A stretch of DNA of 40,105 bases from a virus: positions 1 to 40,105 of the IMG/VR virus record IMGVR_UViG_3300013093_002504. One strand, 5' to 3'. Below are positions 16,499 through 31,400 of the stretch, piece after piece. The first letter of the stretch is position 1; each line of letters opens with the position of its first letter. A program made the position numbers and the translations under genes. The notes below the pieces were generated by a model. The model ran no database searches. It had not been told where the DNA came from and was given only the letters and a program-made list of their open reading frames with translations.

Positions 16499-19400
16499 AT
16501 GGCAGAATTTAAATTAGGTAGAATTAAGTTTGTATACCAAGGTACTTGGACAACTAGCACCACATATGTTGTTGATGATGTAGTTACAAACGGTGGAAAA
16601 ACATATATTTGTGTCTTAGCACATACTTCTTCTGCATTATTTGCAACAGATTTAGCTGGCGGCGCTGGTACAACTAAATGGAATTTGATAGCAGATGGTC
16701 AGTCATGGAAAGGCACATGGGGTAATTCTACTTTATACAATCCCGGAGATTTAGTTGAATACGGTAGTACAATATATCAATGTACTACAGCAAATACTAG
16801 TGTAGCGTCTACATTAACAATAACTGCTACTGGACTTGCATTATCCAGTGGTACTGCAACATTAACTTTTGCTAATCAAACATCTGGTATTCCATTTGTT
16901 GTAGGACAACAAATTACATTGTCAGGATTTAGTCCATCTCAAACCAGTGGTACTGTAAACAATGTTAATACAACATTTACAGTTCTCACATGTAGCAATA
17001 CTAATCTTACATTTGCATTGACAGGAACATATGTTCTTGCAACACCCGGAACTGTATCAGGAACCGGTTACTTAGAAAGTCAAATTAATGACTGGACAGT
17101 TTTTGCTTCAAATCTAAACTGGAGTAATGCTTGGGCAACAAGTACAAAATATAAAATTAACGATTTTGTCTACTATGGCGGAGTGACTTATGTTTGTAAT
17201 ACTGCTCACATATCTGCAAGCACAGCAACAGCCGGACTAGAAAGTAATTCAGGATTCTGGTCAACATTTAATGCTGGATTAAATTACATTGGTACATGGA
17301 CAAGTGCCACACGTTACAAATTAAATGATATCGTTAAGTATGGTGCAGATCTTTGGATTTGTACAGTTCCACATACATCATCTGGATCAACAATTAATAC
17401 AACAAACTTTAGTATGTTTGTTAACGGATTAGAATTTCAAAATTCTTGGTCTAATTCAATCAACTATGCAATCGGTGATTTAGTTACGTATGGAGGATAT
17501 ACTTACACTGCTATTCAAAATAATATCGGCCAAGTACCTAGCACTCAAACTGCTTATTGGCAAATCTTTACAACTGGATTAACTTTTTCAGGAGCTTGGG
17601 TATCGGGTACTGCATATAAAATTGGTGATATAGTTACTTTAGGCGGATTTACTTATGTTGCGGCTGCTGATAATACAGGATCTCAACCCGCTACTGGTAA
17701 TGCAAATTGGAGTCAATTGAATCCCGGTATACGTTGGGCCCAACCATCCGTATATACCTATTCTGGAATAAGCGGAATTAACGTAGTTGGAACAGGAACT
17801 GCGGCAACATTCGATATAACACTAACTGGTACAACATATTCTGTAGTAGTTCACACTGGCCAAGCTGGCGGTGGATATTCAGTAGGTAATACTATTAAAA
17901 TTCTAGGAACAAACCTAGGAGGTTTAAGTCCTGCTAATGATATTATATTAACCGTAGCAACAGTTCTTGGAAATGCAATTGCAACAGTCACAGTTACAAG
18001 TGGTTTTGCTGTTACATGGAGAACAGGTATAACTTATCTTATCGGCGATGCAGTTTATTACGGCAATAGCAGTTATATTTGTGTAAGTTCTCATGTAGGT
18101 TCAACTGGTGTTAATGACCCAGTTAGTGATACATCTGCAACATACTGGAACATATTGGCTCAAGGCGCAAATGGTGGTGTGCTAACATCAACTGGCGATA
18201 TGGTATATTTTGGAGCAAATGGTGCTACTAGATTACCAATCGGTACCGATGGACAAATCCTTCGTGTTAACGGTAATGTACCATCATGGGCGTATTATGG
18301 TTTATTACAAAATATTGTTTACGTAGCTCCAACAGGACAAGACATAGTAGGAAATAGTCAAGGACAAAGTTTAGACAAACCATGGGCTTCTTTATTATTT
18401 GCATGTAAACAAATTGAAGATGGCTATTTAAACACAAATGCTGGTCTTGCTTTAAAAATTAATAAACAGTTTATGTTAAAAGAAGTTAATAACTGGATTC
18501 TAAATCAGTATTCTTTTAATGTAACTGGATCAAGTGTATCTGGAAATACATTTATAGTTGGCGGTTCTAGTACAAGTAGTCAAACAACGACTGCAAACAT
18601 GTATTATGGTATGCCTATTACATTTACAACGGCTGTTACTAGTCAAATAACTCCAGGAACCGTTTACTATGTAAACACTATTCCTAGTGCCACAACATTC
18701 ACTATTAGTACAAGCTATAAGAGTGGAGCAACATTACCAATTACTGGTGGAAGTTCTACTTCAGGTACTGTTATTTTTAGTTATACACAATCAAAAGCAG
18801 AACGTGATGCAGGTACACTAATTGACGCAGTAATATTTGACTTAACTCACGGTGGAAACTTATATTGTATCACCGCTACACAAGCATTTTTCTCTACATT
18901 AACAAGTTATATTACAACAAATGCTGGCTATGAAATGACAGTATGGATTGCAAGTTTACAATATTTAGAAAATACTTTATTTTCAGCTGTTTTAACAAAT
19001 AGTCCTCCTCAATACAACTATCAAACTACGCAAGGTATTCCTGTTTCAAGCCAAGCAATTCAAAATACTTCAGAAATTGCAACGTCAAACATTGAACAAG
19101 GAGCATTAACTACTGTAAAAAGTTTGTTAAGTATTGTAACAAATGCATTGGCAGCTGGCACATACGCTGGAAATCCTTTACTACAAAGACCACATACTTC
19201 AATTTATTTAAAAACTGGTACGTATAATGAATATGGTCCTATTGTAGTTCCGCAAGATACTGCTATCTTAGGCGATGAATTACGTAGTACCATAGTTCAA
19301 GTAGCATCTGCTCAACCATATTTAGGTAATGATACAACTAGAACAGCATCTGCTTTACGTCGTATTCAGTGGTTGTTACCTGCTATTTCTGCAAATATTC

Positions 19401-22400
19401 CTGTAATTCCAACTTCTACCAATACTGCAACACAACAATATCTTGGTACAAGTCCTTACGGAACATTTACATCAAATGTCAATACCAATGTAACTTTAAT
19501 TCAAACTATTTTAGCTGGTGGATTAAGTGCAGTTCCTGGTGCCGGCACAACTACAATTACAATTACTGCGGGATCAATTACTGTTCCTAACACTGGAACT
19601 TATACTTTAACAACACCAGTTGGATTTGGATCAACTTTATCTAACATTGCATTTGCATGTAGTAGTAACGCAACTGGTTCAACTGTTGGATATGATGGCG
19701 GTATAGCACAAATTCAACAAAACATTTCTTTTATTCAGACTGAAATAGCCGCGTTTATGAACGCTAACTATAATTCTGTATGGACTGCAATGGGTTCAAC
19801 AAATCAAGGATATACATTACGTGATGTCGGTTATTTGTTAAATTCAATTATCTATGATATGAATTACGGTGGTAATACACAAAGCCAAATAGACGGTTTA
19901 GCATATTATAGTTTAGGTACAGCTAGTATCATTAGTGGTTATCAGGCAGCAACAGTTGCCATGATGACTCGTTTACAATCAATTATTCCGTATATTGTTA
20001 CAGCCAACACAGGTAGTTGGACAAAAACTTCAGGTAATACTGCTAGTCAAGTGACATCAGGTGCTGCCGGATCAACAAATGCCGCAACATTTGCAACCGG
20101 TTTAGTTACTACTGTACTAAATTGGGTTAATAGCACTAACGGAACTGGTAACAGTTTAAGTACAGGTGCAGGTTTAAACGGAACTATTCCTCCATGTACT
20201 TCTTGGGTAAACAGTGCAAACTTAACTGCATTTAATAATATACAAACAAACAGAACAGCTATTCAAACATGGATTAAAAATTGGGTAGCTAACGACTATC
20301 CAGCAATCAGCTCGTCATTAACATATCGAGATGCTGGTACTATTACTGATGCGTTAAGTTATGACTTGTTATTAGGTTCTAATTATTTTAGTATGGTTTC
20401 TGGTCGTGCATTCTATAGATTAGTAACAAGTGCAGAGAACTTAGTAGGAAATGTTAATAATGAATTAACAGTTACCGAACAAGCAATTAATTATATTGGT
20501 GCGCAAGTTGCAGGATATGCAAATGGTTCGACTACTCCTGCTGGAGCTTCTGGATCTGCAATCAATCTTGGAAATTCACAAGTTATACCATCATTAGTTG
20601 CAAATAGTCAATTATTACAAAATATTCTTTCTAATGGCTTAACTTATAGCCCTGTGTTTGGATCTGGTAGTGTTATTATTTCACAATCAGCATTGGCATC
20701 AGTTGTGAATAATTCTACTACAGGTATTGCTTATACTTCAACAACAGTAGCATTACCAGTAGGAACTCCTATTACAATTACAAGAACATCATCTGGTACA
20801 GCGATTACTGGTAATTTAACAATAGGCGGTGTGGCTATATCAGCTATTGCTTCTGGTGCAAGTGTAACTTATTACACTGGTAGTACAACAACTGCTACAT
20901 CAACAGCTTTGTATGCAAATTATGCAAATGCAATTGCAAGTTCAAGCCCGTTAACAATTGGAGGAACAACTACAACTGGTGCTACATTCACTATTGGAAT
21001 TACTACACCAACAGCTGGAACATTTACTTTAACAACTCCAACAGGGTTTAATACTTCTTCGTTGACAAATACTGCTTACTCTATTACAGGATTAGGAGTT
21101 TCTGGATATACCGGTAACACCACTGGCGATACAACTGGGTATGGCTATGGTGCGGCTAATATTGCGGCTAATATTTCATTCTTACAAACTGAAATTGCAA
21201 ATTATCTAAATGCTTATACTGGATCTGGATTCAGTTGGAACGCTTTATCAGCAGTTAATCAAGGTAAAACTTTACGAGATTTATCATATATTTTACAGTC
21301 AGTTCAGTATGATATGACTTATGGTGGTAATTTACAAAGTCAAACACAAGGTGTTGGTTATTATTCTTTAGGAGTAGCATCATTATCTCCTGCATCTACA
21401 GTGGCAGCATCAATTGCGTCATTGACACGATTACAAACAATTATTCCTTATATTGTTAATGGTACTACTGTTGGTTGGACTCCAAGCACCGGTAATACTG
21501 CAACTCAAGTTATTGTTACTTCTGGAACATACACTAATGCGGCAACTTACGCACAAGCGTTGATTGGTAATATAATTAATTGGATTAATGGTACTAACGG
21601 AACTGGTAATAGCGCAAGTACTGGTATTGGTTTATCTGGAACAGTTCTTCCATGCACATCTTGGGTGTCGGCTTCCGCAATTAGCGCCTTTAATGCAATA
21701 AACGCTCAGAAGAGTTATGTACAAACACAAATTCAAACATTTGTAGCTACACAATATCCTAACAACGTCACTAATTTAGCATTAACTTATCGTGACGCTG
21801 GTACTGTTGTAGATACATTAAACTATGATATGTTGTTAGGCTCTAATTACTTTACATTAGTTTCTGGCAGATCGTTCTATAAGGCTGTATCAAGCGCACA
21901 AGCTCTAGTATCTTCTACAGAATTAAGTGCAACTGAAATTGCTACACAATATATTGCATATTATATCAGTGGTATTGCTACACAAGCGCTAACACTACCA
22001 GCATTGACTGGCGATTTTGGTAATCCTGCGGCGGTTAATTTAGTAGTTAATAATACTGCAATTATCCAGAATATGTTTGCAAATGGATTAACAATTACTC
22101 CTGGCATACAAAATAATACAAACTACGGTGCTAATTTAGGTATTGTTCAAGAACCAGCATTTAATATGCCGACTGTAGCAAACTATAATACATATTATCT
22201 TGTAGGCTATGGTTATGCTGTGACACAACTTCAAAATAACTATCAATTTATTAAAGATGAAATTGTAGCATATTTGATTCAAACTATTGGTGGCTCAACA
22301 TGGGCAAATTATGGTCCAACATATCAGGCAGAAACAATTAGAGATTTAAGTAATATTTTAGATGCTTTGCAATATGATATGACTTATGGTTGTAATGACC

Positions 22401-25400
22401 AATCATTGATTGCAGGTCGTGCTTTCTATAGTTTAAATACACCATTAATTGTTAGCCCTTACACAGCAGGCGTTACAGCAGCCTTAAATAGATTGGCAGC
22501 AATCATTAGCAGTATTGTGACTGCTAATGCAATAAGCCCAACTTCAGGTAATACTACAAGTCAAAGTACAAGTGGTACAGCTGGATCTGCGGCCGCTGGT
22601 GCTTTTGCAGTGGCTCGTGTTGCCGATGTTCAATACTGGTTAGCTAACGGTGTACAAAACACAACAACTGGAGTAGGTACAGCAACATTTAGCGGTACAA
22701 CAATGACAGTTAGTGCTGTTGCAAGTGGTACTTTTGCCGTAGGACAAGCAGTGACTGGTACAACATTAACAACAACTGCAACAGCAGTTAACGGCAGTAC
22801 AGGTGTAGTGACATTAACATCTACTGTTGGTTTAGCATCAGGTATGCCAATTACATTTAGTGTTGCGTACGGATCTGGAAATCAAGGACTGTTTGGAAAC
22901 TTATCTGCTACAACTTACACAATTAATGCTGTTGTAGGTTCTACTGTTACACTATATAATTATGGAACAACAACTGCACCAAGCCTTACAACTGCAACAG
23001 GCCAACTGACAGTAACAGCAGGCGTTGCTCCAGGAACTTATATTACATCAATTGGCAGTACAGGCGGCGGAACCGGTGCATATACAGTAAGCGTAAGTCA
23101 AACATTGTCAACTGCTACAACAGTAACTGGAACATTTACAATTACACCTGTAGTGTCGGGCGCATTTAACTTTGCTTCACCTGCCAATCAATTGTCATTT
23201 AATGCAATCCAAGCTCAAGCAACATTAATTGCAAATGACGCTCAAGCATGGGTAACACGTTTTTTCCAAAACGAAGGTCCAAGTTTATCATTAACAAATA
23301 GAGATGCGGCCTATGTTGTTACAGCATTAAGTTACGATGTATTATTTGGTAGCAATTTCTATAGTATTATTAACGGACGAGCATTTAATAGATTAATTCC
23401 AAGTATTGCTCGTTTACAAGGCAACTACGCTGATTCAGCATATGGTGCAATTGGATTTATTGGACAAAAAATTAAAGTTATCGCATCAGCAGGCTCGGCA
23501 GTGCAAACACAGACAACTATTGACGATATGATTGCACAAATCTATGGTCAGCCAATAACTACTTGTGTGTTCAATGCTACTGTTAATGGAACACAATTAA
23601 TAGTGAACAATATTACTAGTGGTGCAATTGTACCAGGTATGCCAATATCTGGTATTGGTGTTGCAACTGGTACCTCAACAGTATCTGGCGCAACTACTAC
23701 ACTATCTGGAATTTATATTTCTAGTAATACTGGTGTATTTGGTTGTACAGCATTAACAAGCCCATTAGTGGTAGGTCAACAAGTTACTATCACTGGAACA
23801 TTCTCAGCAGGTTCTATTAGTGGCTATACTTCTGGTACAATTTACTATGTTATTGGTAGTCCGACAACTACATTATTCCAATTGTCAGCTACTCAAGGAG
23901 GAACTGCTTTAACAACTGTAGCCGCTGGATCAAGCGGAAGTCCATTAACAGGCATAACATTTGTAGCAAGCCCAACAACATGGTTGTTAAATTATAGCCA
24001 ATCAGTAAGCTCGACTGTTACATCTATTCAGAATATTATTCCTACATCTAATTTAATTACAATGGGAACTACTGCTGGAATGGTGCCAGGATTGAGTATT
24101 ACAATTACAGGTACAGCGATAGGCAATTTAACTGCTGGAACATACTATATTAAGCAAGTATTAAATACTACTCAACTAACAATTAGTTCATCTTACAATG
24201 GTTCTGTATTCAGTGTTACTCCGCTAACAACACTTAGTGGTGTTACTGTAACAAGTTCTGCAGGAACATTTACATGTACAGCGGCAAGCACAACATTAAC
24301 TACTGGACTACCAGTTACTATTTCTGGAACAAATACAGGTAGTGGTGGAATTTACGGATACAGTAGCCCAACTACATATTACATTGTTAATACAAATGGT
24401 TCAACAACATTTACATTATCAGCTTCTATTGGTGGTTCAGCAATTGTTACTACCGTAGGAACTCCAACTGGTTGGACATTTGCAGTAGGATCACAAGGTT
24501 CAATGGTTGCTACCGTATATGGAATTTACAGCGGATTAGCATTAACAACTAATCTTGTTGGCACAAGTACTAATATTCCTGTGACAGCAGTGACTACAAG
24601 TACTAATGCAATTACGTTAAGTAGCGATGCAGGTGTTTATATTAATATGCCTGTTGTGTTTAGCGGATTGCCAAATAATATTAACACAACTGCTATTTCA
24701 ACTACAACAAGTACAAATGTGATTACTTTAGCCGCAAGTGCAAGTAGTTTAGGAATTGTTGCAGGTCAACAAGTTTACTTCACTGGAATGATGTTAGGTA
24801 AGATTGTATTCAACCAAAATTATTACGTAATTAACCCAACAGGTAGCACTATTCAAATTAGTAATACATTAGGCGGAAGTGCTGTTTCATTAACAAGCAG
24901 TCCAACATTAAGCACAGTGGCTATTACAGGTACATCAGGTCAATTCTCTTGTGCAAGTTATAGCACTTTATATGTTGGCCAAGCAATTACAATTAATGGT
25001 ACATTATCTGCTGGTACAATTAATACTAACTCTACCATAACAGCTCAAACATTCTATATTATTGCTACAAATGGTTCAACAACATTTACGTTGTCAGCTA
25101 CTTTAGGTGGCGTAGCAATAGTTACAACTACAAGTGGTGGCACAATTACTGGTACAACATTTGGTGTAAATGCACAAATGAATGTTGTAGTTAATACAGC
25201 AGGCGGCCTAGTAAACGGCGATACTTATTGGGTTAATAGCGTTGCTTCTGGAACTTATCCAGCAGCCGGTACAACTATTACTGTTTCATCTAGTTATAAG
25301 AGTGGTACAGCAGTCGTAATTACAAATAGTTTGACTGGGTTGACTGCAACAGCAAGTATTGGATTATATACTAATCAAGGTATTGCTAGCAAGATTGTTA

Positions 25401-28400
25401 ATGGTATGAGTCAAGTATGGGGTAATCCAACTAATTCATATCAAAGCTATCCTGGTTACAACAATACTATGACAACCATAATGGGTGCAGAGTTATTCCG
25501 TCTAAATAAATCATTCTTAGCAGGTGAAGCCGCATTCTGGACACAGGCTAATTATGGTTCTACTTCAACTAGCACTACATCTGGTACTAATATAATTACA
25601 ACTAGCACTCCACATAATTTGTTAGTAAATGACCCAGTACAATTTGGTTTAACTGGTTCTATATTCGAATATGGTTTAAATTCTACTACAATTTACTGGG
25701 TATTATCTACACCAAGTTCAACTACATTTACAGTTACAACTACTCAACCAGGTACAGGCGCACAAAGTGCAGTATCATTAAGTGGTGGTACTGGAGCAAT
25801 GGGAGTAAATTATTATATTATTACTTCTAAAGCTACACGTGATGCAGGATATCACGTTGATGCTATGATTTACGATTTAGCGCTAACTGGAAATTATAAA
25901 TCTACTAGATCTGTACAATTATATTTGTCAGCCGCAAATGGTGCCTTATATACAAACTTATTCCATGTACGTAATGGTACTGGTATCCGTAACATGACAT
26001 TGAATGGCATGGGAGGAACATTAAGTTTACCAAATAGTTTAGGTACAAAACGTCCGACAGGCGGTATTTACACTTCATTAGATCCAGGATTCGGACCAAA
26101 TGATTCAAGTGTATGGGAATTCATTCGTTCATGCTACATTCAAAACGTTACTAACTTTGGTAATGGTTGCGTAGGATTAAAGATTGATGCCGCATTACAC
26201 AATGGTGGTAATAGATCTATCCTAGCTAACGATTACACTCAAGTGTTGTCGGACGGTATTGGTGTATACTGTACAGGTCATGGAGCCTTAACAGAGTGTG
26301 TATCAGTGTTTAATTACTACTGCTATTCTGGTTATTTTGCAGAATATGGCGGACGTATACGTGCTACAAACGGTAATAGTTCTTACGGTACATTCGGTGC
26401 AGTCGCAGAAGGTACTGATAGTTATGAAATTCCAGGTTATTCTACAATTAACAATCGTGGAAATCCTGCGTACATTACTAACGTGGTTACAGATGCAACA
26501 AATTATGTGTTCCGTTTAGAGTTTGAAAATGCTGGAAGTGCATATACTAACTATGTTCCAACAATTAGTGGCGCTGGTTATAATGCAGTTGCAATCGGAG
26601 ACGAGTTCCGAGATTCGGCTGTTTTTGAATCACGTTTAATTGACTTGAATAACGGTACAGGTGTTGGCGGTAGTAATTATTTGACTATTAGCAACACAGC
26701 ACAAAGTGGTACAGTTGGGCAAATTACTATTGCTAACTCTGATACTCAGTTAAGTACTGCTTACATTGGAATGCGAGTGTTTTTAACAGGCGGAACTGGT
26801 GTTGGACAATACGGTATTGCTCTAAACTATACATTTGGTTCAAAGATTATCAATGTATATCGTCAAAACTTTGTACCATTGACTATTATTAGTAATAGCA
26901 CATCGGTATTTACAGTATCGACAAATACAAATACAATGTATGCTAACCAACCAATTTATCTTAGTGCAACAATCGCAGGATTAACTTTTGCAACAGTATA
27001 TTATGTTGTTGGTTCGACATTAAGTAATAATGGTACTACGTTTAGTCTATCAACTTCAAGTGGTGGTGGCGCCGCAACATTGACAGCAACTAGTTCAACT
27101 CCAGCTGTTATGAATGGTTCAACTATTGTAGGAACGACATTAACAGTTGGAACATTAGCATCAGGTACTATATATGCAGGTATGTTATTATCTGGTTCTG
27201 GTATTGCAAGTAACACTTACATTTCAGCTAATATAAGCGGAAGTGGAAATGGTTCAACATGGACTGTTACTACGAGCCAAAACTTAGCTTCAACAAATAT
27301 TACAGGAACTATTTCTGTACAGTTATATGAAGCAGGATGGGATCATGCTGTTCCAGGTTATGCTACAGCTAATGTCTTAGATGCTACTACAACTTATATC
27401 ATAGAACCTATGTTATCATATAGTTCTCCTGGTTTTACAGCAACAACAACTTCTATAACTTCAGGACAATACGGATCAGCAACTTATGGTAGCGGTTCTT
27501 TTGTTGCTACAAGTTCGCCAGGAATAGTAACATCATATAGTACAAATGGTTCTACATGGAACGCTGGCGGATCGCTTCCTTCTAACACAGCATGGAATAA
27601 CGTTGTGTACGGTGGTGGCCAAGGTGCTAAAGGCACTGCTGTAATCGGCGGCCTAGGCGGATCTGGTGCAATATTATCAGCAATATTAGGTTCTGGATCT
27701 ACAGCTGGTCAGATAATTGGAATCAATATTATAAATGGTGGTAATAATTATTCAACACCTCCTACTATTGTTATTACTGACAGTACAGGAAACGGAGCTG
27801 TTGCAATTGCCGAAGTATTAAGTGGAGTTGTTACAAATGTTTATATGAACATTACTGGTAGTTTATATTCTTCCAGTCCAACTGTTACAGCGATTACTAG
27901 TGAATTAAGTGGCATTACTGTTAACAGCTGGGGTAATAATTATTTTAGTAATCCAACAGTAACTATTGCACCTCCGTTCAATGCAACATCTTGGGTATCT
28001 GGAGGAACAGTAGTAAATGGCAATTATTATTATAATGTAGATACTACAGTTTCACCAAATGTAACTAACTATTATCAAGCAGGCGCAACTGGAACTTTTA
28101 GTTCAACAGCACCTACCTTTACTAACAAGTACTATGGAAAATCTGGTGCTAGTGCAACTGGTATCGGTGCAAGCGGTACTTATGGCGTTGCTTTGACATA
28201 TGTAGGAAGTTTACCGATAGTAACGGCTAATTTAACTACTAATGGTGTAAGTAGCTACACAGTTGTACAAGCAGGTTTTGGTTACTCAACTATTCCTACT
28301 GTTACAGTTGTTGATCCTTATGCGGCTTACGCGGCAATTTCTGGTTCATCAAATGCATTTGCATATAATACTGGAGCACCTACTGCAAGTATTCAAGTAG

Positions 28401-31400
28401 TAGTTGCATCTAGTTCTGGTACAACTATTACTTTAGCATACGCGGTATCATTACCACAAAATACACCAATTACATTTGCATCAAGTTTTGGTGCAGGTCC
28501 AGGTGTAACTGCTAGCACAACATATTATGTTGCCGCAACAACAAGTAGTTCAACAAGTTTAACATTAGCATCATCAATTAATGGTAGTGCAATTACTATT
28601 GGAACAACTACTGGTTTAGCTATTATTGGAACAACATCTAATTCAACTACTTTAACAGCCGCTTGGCTATCAGGTAGTTCTACTGGACTAACTACATTAA
28701 AATCTTTAGCTTATGGTAATAATTATTATATTGCTGTTGGCGGAAGTGGTTCGGCTGCCGCGGTATCTTTATATAATAATACAAGTTTAGCTTCAGCATC
28801 ATGGGTAAATCAATCTAGTAGTATTACTGCTAACAGCTCAGGTTATACCGCAGTAGCATACGGTGCTGGTTTATTCTGCGCAATTGGAGGCACTGTAAGT
28901 TCCTTTATGCAAAGTAATCCAACAAGTTGGGCTACAGGCGGAACATTAACTAGTAAAACTTGGGCAAGTTTAGCATACGGTAATGGACGATTTGTAGCAT
29001 TAGCTACTGATGGTACACTACAATATACCTATAACTGGCAACCAAGTTTGTGGACTGGTACAAGTGCTACAAATAACACATGGATTACTGTAAAAAATAA
29101 TCCGTTAGTTACAACCGGAGTAACTACTTGGAGTAATATTAAGTATGCAGAAGGTTTATTTGTTGCAATTTCATCATCTCCAAATGAAGTATTCACAGCA
29201 ACTTCTGTTAGCGGAAATAATATTTCAGTAAGTAACACAACTGGTTTAGTAGCAGGTGCTACAATTATTCCAACAGCAGTAACAGAAATAACTACTGCGA
29301 GTGCTACTACACATTCAACAGCTAGTTCTTTAGGTATTATTGGTAACGGTGCATCTAGCCCATCAGCAGGAACCATCCTTACACCAATAAGTTCTATTAC
29401 TGGAACATATGCTGTAGGAGCGTTATTAACAAGTTCCGGAACAATAACTGCTGGAACTTATATTACAGCAAGTAATTCATTTACTTCAACTTCATCAACA
29501 ATTAGTGGATCAACATTAACAGTTGGTGGTACTATAACTGGTACTGTAAGTGTTGGACAGCAAATTACAGGTCCAACATTTAGTAATACTAGTGCGATAA
29601 TTTTAAATAGTTATTACACTAGTGCAAGCCCAACTAATGTATTGGTAATGCCAGCATCGGCACAAACTGGTACAACATTTGTTGGCGGATTACTAAGCGG
29701 TTCTGGTATTACTGCAAATACAACTTATATTACAGGACAAACTACTTCAACTGGTACTATTAGTATTGCTATTGGTTCTACTGCAAATATTACAGCAAGT
29801 ATTAGTGGAACGACTTTAACGGTTACTGCTAATAGCGGAACTATTAATATTGGTATGGTATTAGGCGGCGGAACTGTAGCGGCAGGAACATTTATTGTTG
29901 CTAACTCTGCAGGTACAACAACAAGTTCAGTAAGTGTATGGACTGTTAATATTAGTCAAAGTGCTACTGTAACTACAGCAACACCATATACTGCTACTGT
30001 ATCATCGGCAAGCGGTACATTCTTCCCAGGTATGACATTAACTGGTGGAACTGCAACAACAGGAACTATAGTTACTGCACAAGTTTCGAGTACAGCTGGT
30101 GCAGGCGGTACACAAAACTATTCATCAGGCGGCGCGGCAGGCGCATCAACAGTGACATTGGCTGCTGGTACAGGATTTGCCGCTGGTCAATTGATTACAG
30201 GTAATGGTATTTTTGCTAATACATACATTACAAGTGTAGCTGGTGCAGTAATTACAATTAGTCAACCATTCTACTCACAAGCATCTGGATCTTATACAAG
30301 TTTCACAGCTAGCTCTAATGGAGGTTATTATGTAACACCAGCACAAACTGGTACAACAGCAACTGGTGGTAATGCTTATACAGTTACATCTGGTGTTGGA
30401 TTTATTGCAACAACTACAATTTCTGGACAATTGAATTCGTATATTGTTGCAACAGGATCTGGATCAGGCGGTGCGGGTACATATACAATTAATAACAGCG
30501 TAACAATTAGTTCAGGTACAACAATTAACGGCCAAAGTTATACTGTATCTACTAGCCAATTGACAACTAGCGCAACTATTACAGGTACATTAGATTCAAT
30601 TACTGTCGGCAGTACAGCAGGAATGGCTATTGGAGAACCAATTGTATTCAGCGGCACAACTGGTGGTGGTATTACAAATGGTTCAACTTATTATATAACT
30701 GAAATTATTTCTAGTACCGCTTTAAGTGTTGGTTCAACTTATCTTGCAACAAGCAATGTAACAGTTAACGGATCTACTCCTCCGTCAAGCGTAGTTGCTG
30801 GCGGATTACTTGGAGGATTAACATCTGGAAATACTTATTATATTGCAAGTATTAACTCAGGTGCTAATACAATCCAAGTAAGTACAAGTAGCACATTAAG
30901 TCCAGTTCTTACATTATCAGGCGGTGTAGGTGCATGGACTGCTGTTGCAGGTGAAATTGGCGGTGGTAACAACTATGTTGCTACAAGTTGGGATGGCTTA
31001 AATTGGTATGTGACTACAATGCCAGCATTAAGTTCTTATCAAGGCCTTGCATTTGGTAATCCACAAAATGCTACTTTAGGTGCAGTGCCTACATGGGTAG
31101 CTGTTTCTAGCTCGCCAGGCACTACGGCAGCATTGATTCAGACTGGTGCTAGACCTTTAGGACGAGTTAAGATTTCAAGCAGTACTATTTCGGAAGTACG
31201 CATGATTGAACCAGGAAGTGGATTCCCACGTGGAAATGTATCTGGTACAACATCTACTACTAATTTGATTATAGTGGATAGCACTGTCAATTTAGCCGCA
31301 AATATGCCGGTTGTCTTTAACGGAACAAGTGCAGGAAATATTACTACAGGACAATATTATTATGTTGTCGGTGGAACTATTACAAGTACAACATTCCAAA

